Source of the DNA: Woeseia oceani
Lineage (GTDB): Bacteria > Pseudomonadota > Gammaproteobacteria > Steroidobacterales > Woeseiaceae
Direction: 5' to 3'
NCBI RefSeq assembly: GCF_001677435.1
Contig: NZ_CP016268.1
Coordinates: 310,001 to 374,000, forward strand
Length of the DNA stretch: 64,000 nt
Shown piece by piece: positions 43,434-52,271 of the stretch (positions within the stretch are counted from its first letter, which is position 1; each line of letters begins with the position of its first letter). The translations under genes were made by a program, and so were the position numbers. The notes below the pieces were generated by a model, which did no database searches, was not told where the DNA came from, and worked only from the letters and a program-made list of their open reading frames with translations.

Positions 43434-45074
43434 TCAATGCAGCAAGCGGAACGCTTGCTTGATGTCTTTCACCACCCATTTGCGGTCGAGCACCTGGAGG
43501 ACACCATGGCGCTCAAAATCATTGACCAGCTCATCTTGAACGCCCGACAAGATAACCTGGATATCCTGCTTGTGAAAACTGTTGATAATATCTTTCAGAG
43601 TTTGATAGCCCGTGGCGTCAATCAACGGTATGTAGCGCATCCGCAAAATAATCACCCGGGTCGAGGATGGAATCTGCGTCAGCGTGTGTTGAAACTGCCG
43701 CGCCGCACCAAAAAACAGCGGTCCGTTGATTTCATACAAGGCGACCCCTTCCGGCATTTCCAGATCTTCTTCATCAAACAGACGTTCCATCCGCCCTTGA
43801 TCAATATTGATGTTATTGACCTGAACGGATTGGCTCATACGGTTCATAAACATAAAGCTCGACAACACTATGCCGACCTGAATGGCAATCACGAGGTCGA
43901 AAACCACGGTCAGGAAAAAGGTGGTGAGGAGAATGATGACATCAATCCTGTCGCCTTTCAGGATCGACCTGAACTGACGCCATTCGCTCATATGATAGGC
44001 GACAACAACCAGGATACCTGCCAGACAGGCCAGCGGAATCAGCTTCGCCAATGGTGCGAACAGCAGCATTACCAACAGCAAGACAACCGCATGCACTATC
44101 CCGGCGATTGGCGTCCGGCCGCCGTTATTGACGTTGGTGGCGGTGCGGGCAATGGCACCGGTGGCGGGTATGCCGCCGAACAGGGCAGAGGCAGAATTGG
44201 CAGCACCTTGCGCCACCAATTCCATGTTGGACCGGTGTTTGCCACCAATCATGGAATCCGCCACCACCGCCGACAACAGGGACTCGATCGAGCCCAGCAA
44301 TGCAATGGCAAATGCCGGCTGTATCAGTGATTTAACGGTCTCGAAGTCCATCGCCGGTAGACCCGGCATATTGATGGCATTCGGAATTTCGCCGAACTGG
44401 CTATAAATCGTCGCCACCGGAATGTTGAAAAACTGCACAAACAACGTCGATAGCAGGATAGCGACAATGGAGCCGGGGATCAGTTTGATAAATTTCTGCA
44501 AATAGAACGTTATCAACACAGTGGTAACTGCAATAGCCACTGCATAGTAGTTAACTTGATCCAAATGCGTGACGTACACCGACCACTTGTCGAAGAAATC
44601 AGCGGGTACCTCCGCTATTGGCAAACCCAGAAAGTCTTTGATCTGCGATGAAAAAATGATCAGAGCGATCCCGCTGGTAAATCCCACAATCAGCGAATAG
44701 GGAATGAATTTCAGAAAGTTGCCGAATCGCGCCAACCCGAATGCGATCATGATAAAGCCGGCCATGAACGTGGCGATGATCAAACCATCAACGCCGTGGA
44801 CCTGGACAACGCCGTACACAATGACAATAAAAGCGCCGGTGGGACCACCAATCTGCACCCGGCTGCCACCAAGCGCCGAAATAATGATGCCGGCCACAAT
44901 TGCCGTCACCAATCCCTTCTCGGGTGAAACCCCCGAAGCAATGGCAAAGGCTATCGCCAAGGGTAAAGCCACAATGCCGACAATCACGCCGGACATTACA
45001 TCCTTGAGTATCGTTTCGCGCGAAATGCCTGCTTTAACAAGAGAGAACAGCTTGGGTGTGAAATCACCCTTCAT
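43434..45074 (-). CDS. SulP-family anion transporter with STAS domain
   Basis: A 546-residue SLC26/SulP protein. The N-terminal half has the expected 10-14 helices with DVMSGVIVGIVALPLAIAFA, the GGSRVQIGGPTGAFIVIVYG signature and GLPAMDFETVKSLIQPAFAI. The cytoplasmic C-terminal STAS domain (about 440-546) includes YEINGPLFFGAARQF and RMRYIPLIDATGYQTLKDII. It probably carries bicarbonate, sulphate or another small anion with sodium or protons; the family cannot be resolved further by eye. It is monocistronic as far as can be seen. Confidence 0.93.
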   Translation of the reverse strand: MKGDFTPKLFSLVKAGISRETILKDVMSGVIVGIVALPLAIAFAIASGVSPEKGLVTAIVAGIIISALGGSRVQIGGPTGAFIVIVYGVVQVHGVDGLIIATFMAGFIMIAFGLARFGNFLKFIPYSLIVGFTSGIALIIFSSQIKDFLGLPIAEVPADFFDKWSVYVTHLDQVNYYAVAIAVTTVLITFYLQKFIKLIPGSIVAILLSTLFVQFFNIPVATIYSQFGEIPNAINMPGLPAMDFETVKSLIQPAFAIALLGSIESLLSAVVADSMIGGKHRSNMELVAQGAANSASALFGGIPATGAIARTATNVNNGGRTPIAGIVHAVVLLLVMLLFAPLAKLIPLACLAGILVVVAYHMSEWRQFRSILKGDRIDVIILLTTFFLTVVFDLVIAIQVGIVLSSFMFMNRMSQSVQVNNINIDQGRMERLFDEEDLEMPEGVALYEINGPLFFGAARQFQHTLTQIPSSTRVIILRMRYIPLIDATGYQTLKDIINSFHKQDIQVILSGVQDELVNDFERHGVLQVLDRKWVVKDIKQAFRLLH

Positions 45075-45617
45075 AATGATTGTCCATGAGTTCGCGAGGT
45101 ATCCGGAGAAGCGAATCCGGCACCTGCGTTTTTGAGATCGGGAGGTGAGGTCATCACCTGTATCTTAGTCCCCGGACGAGTAACGATAAAGTTCACCTTG
45201 TCCCGCACCCGGGATTATCCGCGACGGCAAAGTCCCTTGTCTGCCAATTGCAACGTGCAGGCCGAGTGGTCGCTGCCCTTCAATTGCTGACACGCAATCG
45301 TCCGTTGACACAGGTCAGTGGAAACCTGCGGCCTTGACCTCGAACAATCCTGTTGACTGCATTGTCAGCCATCAGAAGAAAACGCTGTACAGCAGTCATG
45401 CTTGTAGAACAGCCAACAAGTGCAACCGAGTAGCAGCGAGCTGCGTACTGACGACCGGCTGCACCGGAACTCGACTGCGGGCCGACGGGGGCCTTTTAGA
45501 ATTGACGCGACAGCGAGTCGCTTCAGTGACTGTGGGCTGGGGTGAGGGAGGCGGGCTGACTCGGGTGAGTCTATGCTCGCGGCCTATTGCGAAGCTCCAG
45601 CGAACCGCAATCAGTTT

Positions 45618-45654
45618 GGCGCCCGGGCGCGTGTTTCATCGCGTCCCGGGCGCC
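45618..45654. repeat. Long GC hairpin upstream of the cupin gene's 3' end
   Basis: GGCGCCCGGGCGCG pairs with CGCG-T-CCCGGGCGCC around an eight-base loop (14 paired positions with one bulge). It lies about 74 bp past the stop of the minus-strand cupin gene, so it may end that transcript, though no T tract follows. The remainder of 45075-45727 shows no gene I can support. Confidence 0.5.
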
Positions 45655-45727
45655 ATTACAGGGTTTGCAACGCACTCAACAGACCCGGCGGCTGCGCCCG
45701 AGTCAGAATGGCGCGAAGCCGCCGGGT

Positions 45728-46174
45728 TTACAGCCCGGAGCCGTCTTCGGAATAAATTACCCAGATTTTTGTATACCCGTCAGTTTCCCAGATGCCGGTC
45801 CATTCCTTCGGCAGGGTGACTGCTTCACCGGCATTGATGACCTGCACGGAACCGTCTGACGATGTCAGGGTGACGCTGCCCTCCAGGAAATACATGAACT
45901 CGTCCACGCCGTAAGGTTCGGTTGCCTCAAAGCGGCTCTTGCCGGCTTTGTACATGCCGGACGCAAACTTCTTGTCGCTTGATAACAGCGTTGTCACATC
46001 CAGAGTAACGCGACCGTCATCATGCTTCTTTTCAATCATATCCGGCCGCTTGAAGATATCTCCTGCTATGTCGGCCTTGCTCATCTTGGCAGGCAACACA
46101 ACATCGTTATTCGCAGCGACCAATGTGCCAGCGGCCAAAATAACGCCAGCAACCAAGGTTAGTGTTTTCTTCAT
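45728..46174 (-). CDS. Exported cupin-domain protein
   Basis: A 148-residue protein with a signal peptide (about 1-20, KKTLTLVAGVILAAGTLVAA) and a single cupin fold of the Cupin_3/DUF861 kind: GVDEFMYFLEGSVTLTSSDG, then INAGEAVTLPKEWTGIWETD. Glu and Asp replace some of the usual metal-binding His residues. It lies 21 bp after the NhaC-type transporter gene on the same strand, so the two are probably co-transcribed. It may bind or modify a small carboxylate or amine in the periplasm, but this is only a family-level guess. Confidence 0.85.
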   Translation of the reverse strand: MKKTLTLVAGVILAAGTLVAANNDVVLPAKMSKADIAGDIFKRPDMIEKKHDDGRVTLDVTTLLSSDKKFASGMYKAGKSRFEATEPYGVDEFMYFLEGSVTLTSSDGSVQVINAGEAVTLPKEWTGIWETDGYTKIWVIYSEDGSGL

Positions 46175-46195
46175 TACGTATCCTCTATCGTCAGG

Positions 46196-47560
46196 TCAGA
46201 TGTAGGCAATAGTGAGAAATCCGACGGTCGTTATTACCGCAGCAATCAACGCGTAGGGAATCTGGGTTAACGCGTGTTGCATGGGTGTACAGCCGGTGGA
46301 TTGTGCGGTCAGCACTGTTGCATCTGAGTAAAAACAAGCGTGACTGCCGAAAGTACTGGCAGACAAGGTGGCACCAATCACGAGCGACATGTCGGCACCG
46401 AGATTGTGTGAGAGCGTGGTGACTATGGGCAGAATGATGACGAATACGCCCCAGTTGGAGCCGGTCATGAACGACACCAGCCCCATGGTCGAGAAGATTA
46501 TGGCCGGCAGCAGCTCCGCGGTGAGATACGGTTGCATGGTGGCGACAACGTAGTCCGCGAGCCCCAACGCTTCGTTCACATCATTGAGTATGAACGCCGC
46601 AACCAGCACACCCAACGGCTCAACCATGGTCTTGAAGCCGTCGATGACCGTGTCGAAGGTATCGTTCAGGTCGAGAATCCGGAATGCGAGGATCGCAATG
46701 ACGGTACCCGCCAGCGTCACGTAGATGCCTTTGAGGAAGTCCTTGTCAAACCAGATGGTGAAGAGCACCAGCGCCAGCATCGGCACCAGGAACATTGCGA
46801 TGCGGGGTGGGATGCCTTCCTTTGGTTTTATCGCCTTGTTGGCTTTATCAATGTGCGCGGCTTCCGGTGGCACCATCACGCCGGTCTCCTTGGCGCGTCG
46901 TTCTGCGGCTTTCATCGGCCCGAGCGCGGGCACAATACCGGCAACCACGAGCGGTACCAGGAAGATGGCTACCCAGGCATACAACATATAGGGAATGGCG
47001 CTGATGTAGACCGTCAGGCCCTCGCCTTCTTCGGCAAGACCGTTCGCTACCAGCAGTCCTGCGAAAAAAGCGCCCCAGGTGGAGAAGGGAATAATGACGC
47101 TGATTGGTGCTGCGGTGGAATCCACGATGTACGCGAGCTTTTCTCGCGAGACTTTGTACTTGTCGGTCAGTTCCCGCATCGCGGCGCCGACAGCCAGCGA
47201 GTTCAGGTAGTCATCAACAAACATCACGATGCCGAGACCCCACGTGGCCATTAATGCACCTTTCTCGGAACGCACGCGAGCTGACAAGCGCTCGGTGAAG
47301 GCCCCCGTCGCGCCGGTGCGGATCAGGATGCCGATCAAGCTGCCCATGAAACCGCAAACCAGAATGACCCACGCGACATCTTCATTCGTCATGACGCGAA
47401 TGGAGGACTCGGCGAAGCCGTTGATAAATCCGCCACCGTGCAGAATTAGCAAACCGACGATGGAGCCACAGACCAGTGATTCGATCGGCCGTCGCGTCCA
47501 CAGCGCGAGCGCGAACACGCACAGCGTGGGTAAAAGGGAAATGAAACCGGATTCGATCAT
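46196..47560 (-). CDS. NhaC-family Na+/H+ antiporter-type transporter
   Basis: A 454-residue membrane protein with about 11-12 helices. Family landmarks are LCVFALALWTRRPIESLVCG, VDDYLNSLAVGAAMRELTDK (charged residues within the membrane), STAAPISVIIPFSTWGAFFA and the C-terminal GSNWGVFVIILPIVTTLSHN and LSASTFGSHACFYSDATVLT. NhaC relatives exchange Na+ and H+ or take up substrates such as malate/lactate. The coupled periplasmic cupin gene hints at a substrate transporter rather than pure ion exchange. Confidence 0.9.
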   Translation of the reverse strand: MIESGFISLLPTLCVFALALWTRRPIESLVCGSIVGLLILHGGGFINGFAESSIRVMTNEDVAWVILVCGFMGSLIGILIRTGATGAFTERLSARVRSEKGALMATWGLGIVMFVDDYLNSLAVGAAMRELTDKYKVSREKLAYIVDSTAAPISVIIPFSTWGAFFAGLLVANGLAEEGEGLTVYISAIPYMLYAWVAIFLVPLVVAGIVPALGPMKAAERRAKETGVMVPPEAAHIDKANKAIKPKEGIPPRIAMFLVPMLALVLFTIWFDKDFLKGIYVTLAGTVIAILAFRILDLNDTFDTVIDGFKTMVEPLGVLVAAFILNDVNEALGLADYVVATMQPYLTAELLPAIIFSTMGLVSFMTGSNWGVFVIILPIVTTLSHNLGADMSLVIGATLSASTFGSHACFYSDATVLTAQSTGCTPMQHALTQIPYALIAAVITTVGFLTIAYI

Positions 47561-48266
47561 GACTTCAGAAGCTCCTTCATTGCGCCATTGCTGTTAAGGC
47601 CAGGCGCGCCCGAGCGGATGTGAGATTGCACCATCTTGTGTCAGCGCCGGCTCAGCGGCAGTCGCAACGAGCCGCTTCCAGCCGATGACATGGATTGACG
47701 ACCGCAGGGCCGCCGCCCTGTCGGCAGAGAAATCAAATGCAGCGCGCCTGGCATTACGGCGGAATTCATTGTTGCCCGCACACCGCCGAATGCGATGAAC
47801 GAGCCGGACTGCCAGCGGCTGAGTGCCGTAAAACCCCGCATCGCTCATCATCAGGTGGCAATGCCGTTCGGCCGCCGGCTCCCGGTGGAGCCGTGCTGCC
47901 CCAGGGTTGGCCTGAGCGCGGAACGGTTAATGGAAAGTCGGCCGATTGCCATGCAAAGCAGTCTGTCTTACAGGGTAAGTCCGGTAAAGGCTGGCCAGCG
48001 CTAAGCATGCCAGACGTGTGCATCGAGCGGCGCCGATATTGCAACCGGCAGCACCGATACGAAAGGCGTGATGTGCAGAATTCGGCTTCTCGGTCATTCG
48101 CTATCCGGGAGACTTGCCCCGTTGGGCTATACGTTGTTGCATACTAGACGCTCGACGCGGTGGCCACAAGCGCAAGCAAGGGCGGCGCCGGCGCCGGTTG
48201 TAACACCCCGACTCTGCTTCTAGTATGCGTCACCCGTGTCAGAGCAGAACCTTTGAAGGATACGCT
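47561..48266. other. Intergenic stretch without a supported gene
   Basis: This 706-bp stretch lies between divergent genes. Frames on both strands of up to about 150 codons exist but are rich in Arg, Cys and Pro, as in GC-biased noncoding DNA. The promoter of the beta-propeller gene must lie at the right end. I see no riboswitch or tRNA. Confidence 0.5.
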
Positions 48267-49205
48267 GTGAATGAAGTGACCCTGCCCAAACTCATCGCCA
48301 CCTCCGTAGTGCGCGGCAGTCAGCAAGGCGAGAGTCATGGCGGCGTGTACACCATAGATTTTGCCAGGCAGGAGGCGGCGCAACGACTGGACTGGAACAC
48401 GGCCGACATCGACTGGGAAGGCCGCGGTGCTGACCGTGGTTTGCGCGGTGTGGCATTAGACGGTGATGACATCTACGTGGCCGCCAGCGATGAGCTGTTT
48501 GTCTACGATCCCGATTTCTCGCCATTGCGTTCATTCCGCAATCGCTACCTCAAGCACTGCCACGAAATCTGTCGCATGGAGCGGATGCTGTTCGTGACCT
48601 CGACGGGCTACGACAGTCTGTTGGCGTTCAACCTGGACAGTGGGCAGTTTGAGTGGGGCTTCCACCTGCAGCGCCATGGCGGTAACTGGTCCGGACATAC
48701 GTTTGATCCGCGTGGCGAAACCGGTCCGCGGCCGGTCAATGATTTCCACATCAACATGGTGCACGTCGATGGCACCGGCATTTATCTGAGCGGCCTCAAG
48801 ACCAGGGCGCTATTGCACATCAACAACCAGATGCAGGTGTCTGTCGTTTGCGATCTGCCGGCCGGCACGCATAACGCGAGGCCCTGGCTGAACGGAGTTG
48901 TCTTCAACGATACCGCCAGCGACTGTGTGCGCTACGTAAGCCGCGATGGCGGCGAAAAAGCGTTCAAAATCGTGTCTTATGATGAATCGCAACTGCAGTA
49001 CGCTGGCGTGGACGATACGAATATTGCACGACAGGCGTTCGGGCGTGGTCTTTGCCCGGTGGGCGAGCGGTTTATCGCGGCTGGTTCGTCACCGTCGACC
49101 ATCACCCTATATGATCTCGCTACCAATCAGGTCGTGGGGTCCGTCAATCTGTCGATGGATATCCGCAACGCGATCCACGGTCTCGAAGTCTGGCCGTTCG
49201 ACTAG
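48267..49205 (+). CDS. Beta-propeller protein (TIGR03032/DUF4915-like)
   Basis: A 312-residue protein that starts with GTG 48267 behind GAAGGA; a longer frame from 48225 lacks a ribosome site. The protein is a run of four-stranded propeller blades: GVYTIDFARQEAAQRLDWN, RGLRGVALDGDDIYVAASDE, KHCHEICRMERMLFVTSTGY, GPRPVNDFHINMVHVDGTGI, and GRGLCPVGERFIAAGSSPST. His residues in KHCHEI and DFHINMVHVD are conserved-looking and could be catalytic or structural. TIGR03032 relatives often accompany TPR-sulfotransferase genes, as here. The convergent sulfotransferase gene overlaps its end by four bases. Confidence 0.75.
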   Translation: MNEVTLPKLIATSVVRGSQQGESHGGVYTIDFARQEAAQRLDWNTADIDWEGRGADRGLRGVALDGDDIYVAASDELFVYDPDFSPLRSFRNRYLKHCHEICRMERMLFVTSTGYDSLLAFNLDSGQFEWGFHLQRHGGNWSGHTFDPRGETGPRPVNDFHINMVHVDGTGIYLSGLKTRALLHINNQMQVSVVCDLPAGTHNARPWLNGVVFNDTASDCVRYVSRDGGEKAFKIVSYDESQLQYAGVDDTNIARQAFGRGLCPVGERFIAAGSSPSTITLYDLATNQVVGSVNLSMDIRNAIHGLEVWPFD

Positions 49206-51160
49206 TCGGGCAGGATGGGCTGCAGGATCTGTATGAGCTCATCCAGATGGTCTTCGTAGTTGCGCCAGAGGTTGACGGAGCTGGAATAGATCGGCCGTCG
49301 TACCTGTTCCGAGCTGGCCGTTTTCACAGCACGATTGGTTTCGTGGAAACGTAAGCAGGCTTCCTCGAAGGGCAGACCGCAATAATCCAGAAGCCGCGCC
49401 ACCTGGCTGTCCAGGTCGGCAACGACGTCCTCGTACTGCACATCAAGTACAAACCCGGGCAACACGGCATGCCAATGATCCATCAGGCGTTGGTACTGCA
49501 GGTAGTATTCGCCGAGTTCGATCATGTCGTAGGTAAAGGGCTGCCCACTGGCAAACAATTGTTTGAAGGAGCCGAAGCAGCTGTCCAGCGGATGGCGTCG
49601 CGCGTTGATTATTCTGGCGTTGGGAAAAGCGAGTTTCATGACGCCGACGTAAACAAAATTGTTCGGGTTCTTGTCGATGAAGAAAGGCGCGCCGCTTCGG
49701 AATATTTCAGTCCGCTGTAAATACTCATCAGCGATTCCTTGCCAGTCCGCAGGCGTCAATTCGGCAAGCGTGTCCGGGAAGCGTGCTCGACGGTTCTTTC
49801 CGCGCCGCACGGATTGCACTGCGCGCGTCAAGTCACCGAGTTCGTGCGTGCCGTCCACCTGACTGTGGCTCGCGAGTATCTGTTCAATCAGCGTTGAGCC
49901 CGATCGTGGCAGACCAACCACCAGGACCGGCGTTATCTCCGACGCGGGTGCACCCGCATTTTTGGCGAAGAAATCTGCATCGAAGAGGTCAATGATCCGG
50001 TCGTAGGTGGTTTCCGTTTCGACGGGATCGTAGGATTCGCTGAGGCGCTGAATCTTGTTGCAGGCGGCGAAATTCTGAAATGCGGCGTCATAGTCCTTGC
50101 GTGATTCAAGCTCGAGACCAAGCGCGTTGTGCAACTGCGCCCGGGAAACATCGGGTAAGGACTCGTCGCGCAACAATGCCTGCATCGCGGCAACCTCCTC
50201 GTCTTCGAACCGAAACGTCTTGAGGTTGGCAAGGCTCCAATAGGCCTCCGCGTGATCGGGTTTGATCGCAATGGCGCGTCGATAGCTCGCGATCGCATCG
50301 TTCTGGTGACCGACAGTCTTCTGATGGTGGGCCATGGCGCACATGGCACCGGCTTTCTCCGGCGCCATCGCGATGGCGCGCTGATAGGCCTCAATAGCCT
50401 CTTCATGTGCGCCCGTCATGCCTATGGCGCCGGCGTAGGCCATGTACGATTCGGCATTGCCCGGTGCCAGCCGCAATACCTGTCTCGCGCTTTCCACGGC
50501 GTCGTCCAGCTGGTCCAGCTCCCGTTGCACGTTGGCGAGGTCGAGCCAGGCGCGCGCATGGTCGGGCGCGATTTCCAGCACTTTTTTCAGGAAAACCTCC
50601 GCATCACGATAGCGTTTGTGGTGCACGGCGATGCCTGCCAGCAGGCGGGCCGCCTCAACATGGTTCGGTTCCCGGGTGAGGATCTCGCGGTAAATCATCT
50701 CCGCCGATTGCAGGTCGCCATTCGTTTCGAAAGCCACGGCTTTCCTGAGCTCGTCCTCGAACGGTTTGCGGGTAGCGGCTGCCGGTTTCGCCGTTGCCGC
50801 CGCTTTTTCGAGTTGCCTCGAGCGCTCGAGTTTCTCGTGCGTCAGGTTCCTGCCCGGATCCAGTCGCATGGCGACTTCATAAGACGCGCACGCACGGCCG
50901 GGATCGCCCTTCAGCAGCATGAGATCGCCGTGAACCTCAAATGCAGGCGCAAAGTCGGGCGACACACGAATCGCATCGTCGATGTATTTTTCGGCGTTGT
51001 CGAACTGTTTCAGTGCGATGCTGGCTTGACCAGCGAGGCATAAAAAGCTGGCATCCTCTGGGGATGTGGCCAGAAATTGCTCACAAAGACGCAGGGTTTC
51101 GACAAAATTTCCAGTGCGGAGCTGCGAGAACGCAGCACCGAGTTTTTCGTTCTGACTCAT
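49202..51160 (-). CDS. TPR-repeat sulfotransferase-family protein
   Basis: A 652-residue fusion. The N-terminal 360 residues are about nine TPR units (for example AFEVHGDLMLLKGDPGRACA and HARAWLDLANVQRELDQLDD). The C-terminal sulfotransferase domain has the PAPS-binding loop GLPRSGSTLIEQILASHSQV, the 3'-phosphate region NARIINARRHPLDSCFGSFK and YEDVVADLDSQVARLLDYCG. It would move a sulphate from PAPS to an acceptor, perhaps a protein or glycan bound by the TPRs. A second paralogue is encoded at 52264 in the other direction, with a MetF-like gene between. Confidence 0.88.
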   Translation of the reverse strand: MSQNEKLGAAFSQLRTGNFVETLRLCEQFLATSPEDASFLCLAGQASIALKQFDNAEKYIDDAIRVSPDFAPAFEVHGDLMLLKGDPGRACASYEVAMRLDPGRNLTHEKLERSRQLEKAAATAKPAAATRKPFEDELRKAVAFETNGDLQSAEMIYREILTREPNHVEAARLLAGIAVHHKRYRDAEVFLKKVLEIAPDHARAWLDLANVQRELDQLDDAVESARQVLRLAPGNAESYMAYAGAIGMTGAHEEAIEAYQRAIAMAPEKAGAMCAMAHHQKTVGHQNDAIASYRRAIAIKPDHAEAYWSLANLKTFRFEDEEVAAMQALLRDESLPDVSRAQLHNALGLELESRKDYDAAFQNFAACNKIQRLSESYDPVETETTYDRIIDLFDADFFAKNAGAPASEITPVLVVGLPRSGSTLIEQILASHSQVDGTHELGDLTRAVQSVRRGKNRRARFPDTLAELTPADWQGIADEYLQRTEIFRSGAPFFIDKNPNNFVYVGVMKLAFPNARIINARRHPLDSCFGSFKQLFASGQPFTYDMIELGEYYLQYQRLMDHWHAVLPGFVLDVQYEDVVADLDSQVARLLDYCGLPFEEACLRFHETNRAVKTASSEQVRRPIYSSSVNLWRNYEDHLDELIQILQPILPD

Positions 51161-51314
51161 GGCGCGACTTCAGCATAACTGCCGGGTTAGCGCCAGACCC
51201 TGAGCAGAGTTGCCATCGACTGACATAATACGGAAGGTCAGAAGAAGCTGGTGTGGCATCGAAAACCGTTTCGTCGCACCGGCGGAATGCGAGTCACCGT
51301 AATCTTCTCCCAGT

Positions 51315-52271
51315 GTGTACACTGCGCCCTTTTGCCATCCTTGCCGGGTTAACACTGGCGACGTAGCAAACGGACTGTGGTCTGGTAAAACATTGAAGAC
51401 TTTCAAGAAAGCGGTACGAGAGAAAGACTTTGCAGTCACCGCGCAACTTTTTTTGCGGCCGGAGACCGACGCGCCGGCCATACAGCTGCAGGCCGACGTG
51501 CTGAAAGACGCGGTAGACGGCATTCTGCTGACCGACAATCAGTACGGCCAGTTGCACATGTCAACGACCGCGGCTGCGAGCATCTTGCTGGACTACGGTG
51601 TCGACCCGATCATTCAGTTGTCGAGTCGCAATCGAAATCGAATCGCGCTGATGAGTGATTTGCTCGGTGCGGCAGCGATGGGTGTCAGCAGTTTGTTGCT
51701 GGTTGCTGGTGAGCGAGCCCCTGACAGTTTTCAGCCGAAACCCAAGCCTGTCATGGACCTGACCGCGACTGAGCTGATACGCACCGCCGCGACCATGAAT
51801 GCGGATGAAGATCTCGCTCACAAGCCGGATTTCTATATCGGCGGCATCGTAACGCCCGTGATGCCGAAGCCGAACTGGGCCGCCAGAAATCTGCGGGGAA
51901 AGATTGAAGCAGGCGCGCAGTTTGTCCAGACCCACATTTGCATGGACGTCGATCTGCTGTCTCGATACCTCGGCTTCCTGGTATCGAACAAGCTCATTCA
52001 GCAGACCAGCGTCATCGGCGCGGTGGCGGTGCTAGGCTCTGTCGAAGACGCGATCTGGATGCGCAGCAACAGACCGAACACGATGTTGCCGGATAGCATC
52101 GTTACAAGGTTGCAAGCGGCGAGCGATCCGCGTGAAGAAGGTATCCGTATTTGCGCCGAGACGATCAAAGCGATGCGCGCTATTCCCGGAATCGCTGGAG
52201 TGAACATCATGGCGGCGCGGGACCTGACGACCATCCCGGCAGTAATTGATGCGGCGGAAATACATGGCTGA
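51315..52271 (+). CDS. Methylenetetrahydrofolate reductase-like protein
   Basis: A 318-residue TIM-barrel protein of the MetF type: DFAVTAQLFLRPETDA, VDGILLTDNQYGQLHMSTTA, DPIIQLSSRNRNRIALMSDL, GVSSLLLVAGERAPDS and GAQFVQTHICMDVDLLSRYL follow the FAD-dependent reductase pattern. The N-terminus is unsure: GTG 51315 is the longest start, while TTG 51393 fits the family start better. It overlaps the following TPR-sulfotransferase gene by eight bases. Such stand-alone MetF homologues may act on other one-carbon or methyl-transfer steps. The catalytic role in this locus is not known. Confidence 0.78.
   Translation: MYTAPFCHPCRVNTGDVANGLWSGKTLKTFKKAVREKDFAVTAQLFLRPETDAPAIQLQADVLKDAVDGILLTDNQYGQLHMSTTAAASILLDYGVDPIIQLSSRNRNRIALMSDLLGAAAMGVSSLLLVAGERAPDSFQPKPKPVMDLTATELIRTAATMNADEDLAHKPDFYIGGIVTPVMPKPNWAARNLRGKIEAGAQFVQTHICMDVDLLSRYLGFLVSNKLIQQTSVIGAVAVLGSVEDAIWMRSNRPNTMLPDSIVTRLQAASDPREEGIRICAETIKAMRAIPGIAGVNIMAARDLTTIPAVIDAAEIHG

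Noticed and set aside
43386-44330. A 314-codon plus-strand frame opposite the SulP gene
   Set aside because: The minus strand encodes a full SulP protein with its motifs; the opposite frame is rich in His, Gln and Arg and has no domain.
45334-45819. A 161-codon plus-strand frame overlapping the cupin gene end
   Set aside because: It runs through the long GC hairpin and into the antisense of the cupin gene, with noncoding-like composition.
47695-48147. A 150-codon plus-strand frame in the gap between NhaC and the propeller gene
   Set aside because: Composition rich in Arg, Cys and Pro, no ribosome site and no recognisable segment.
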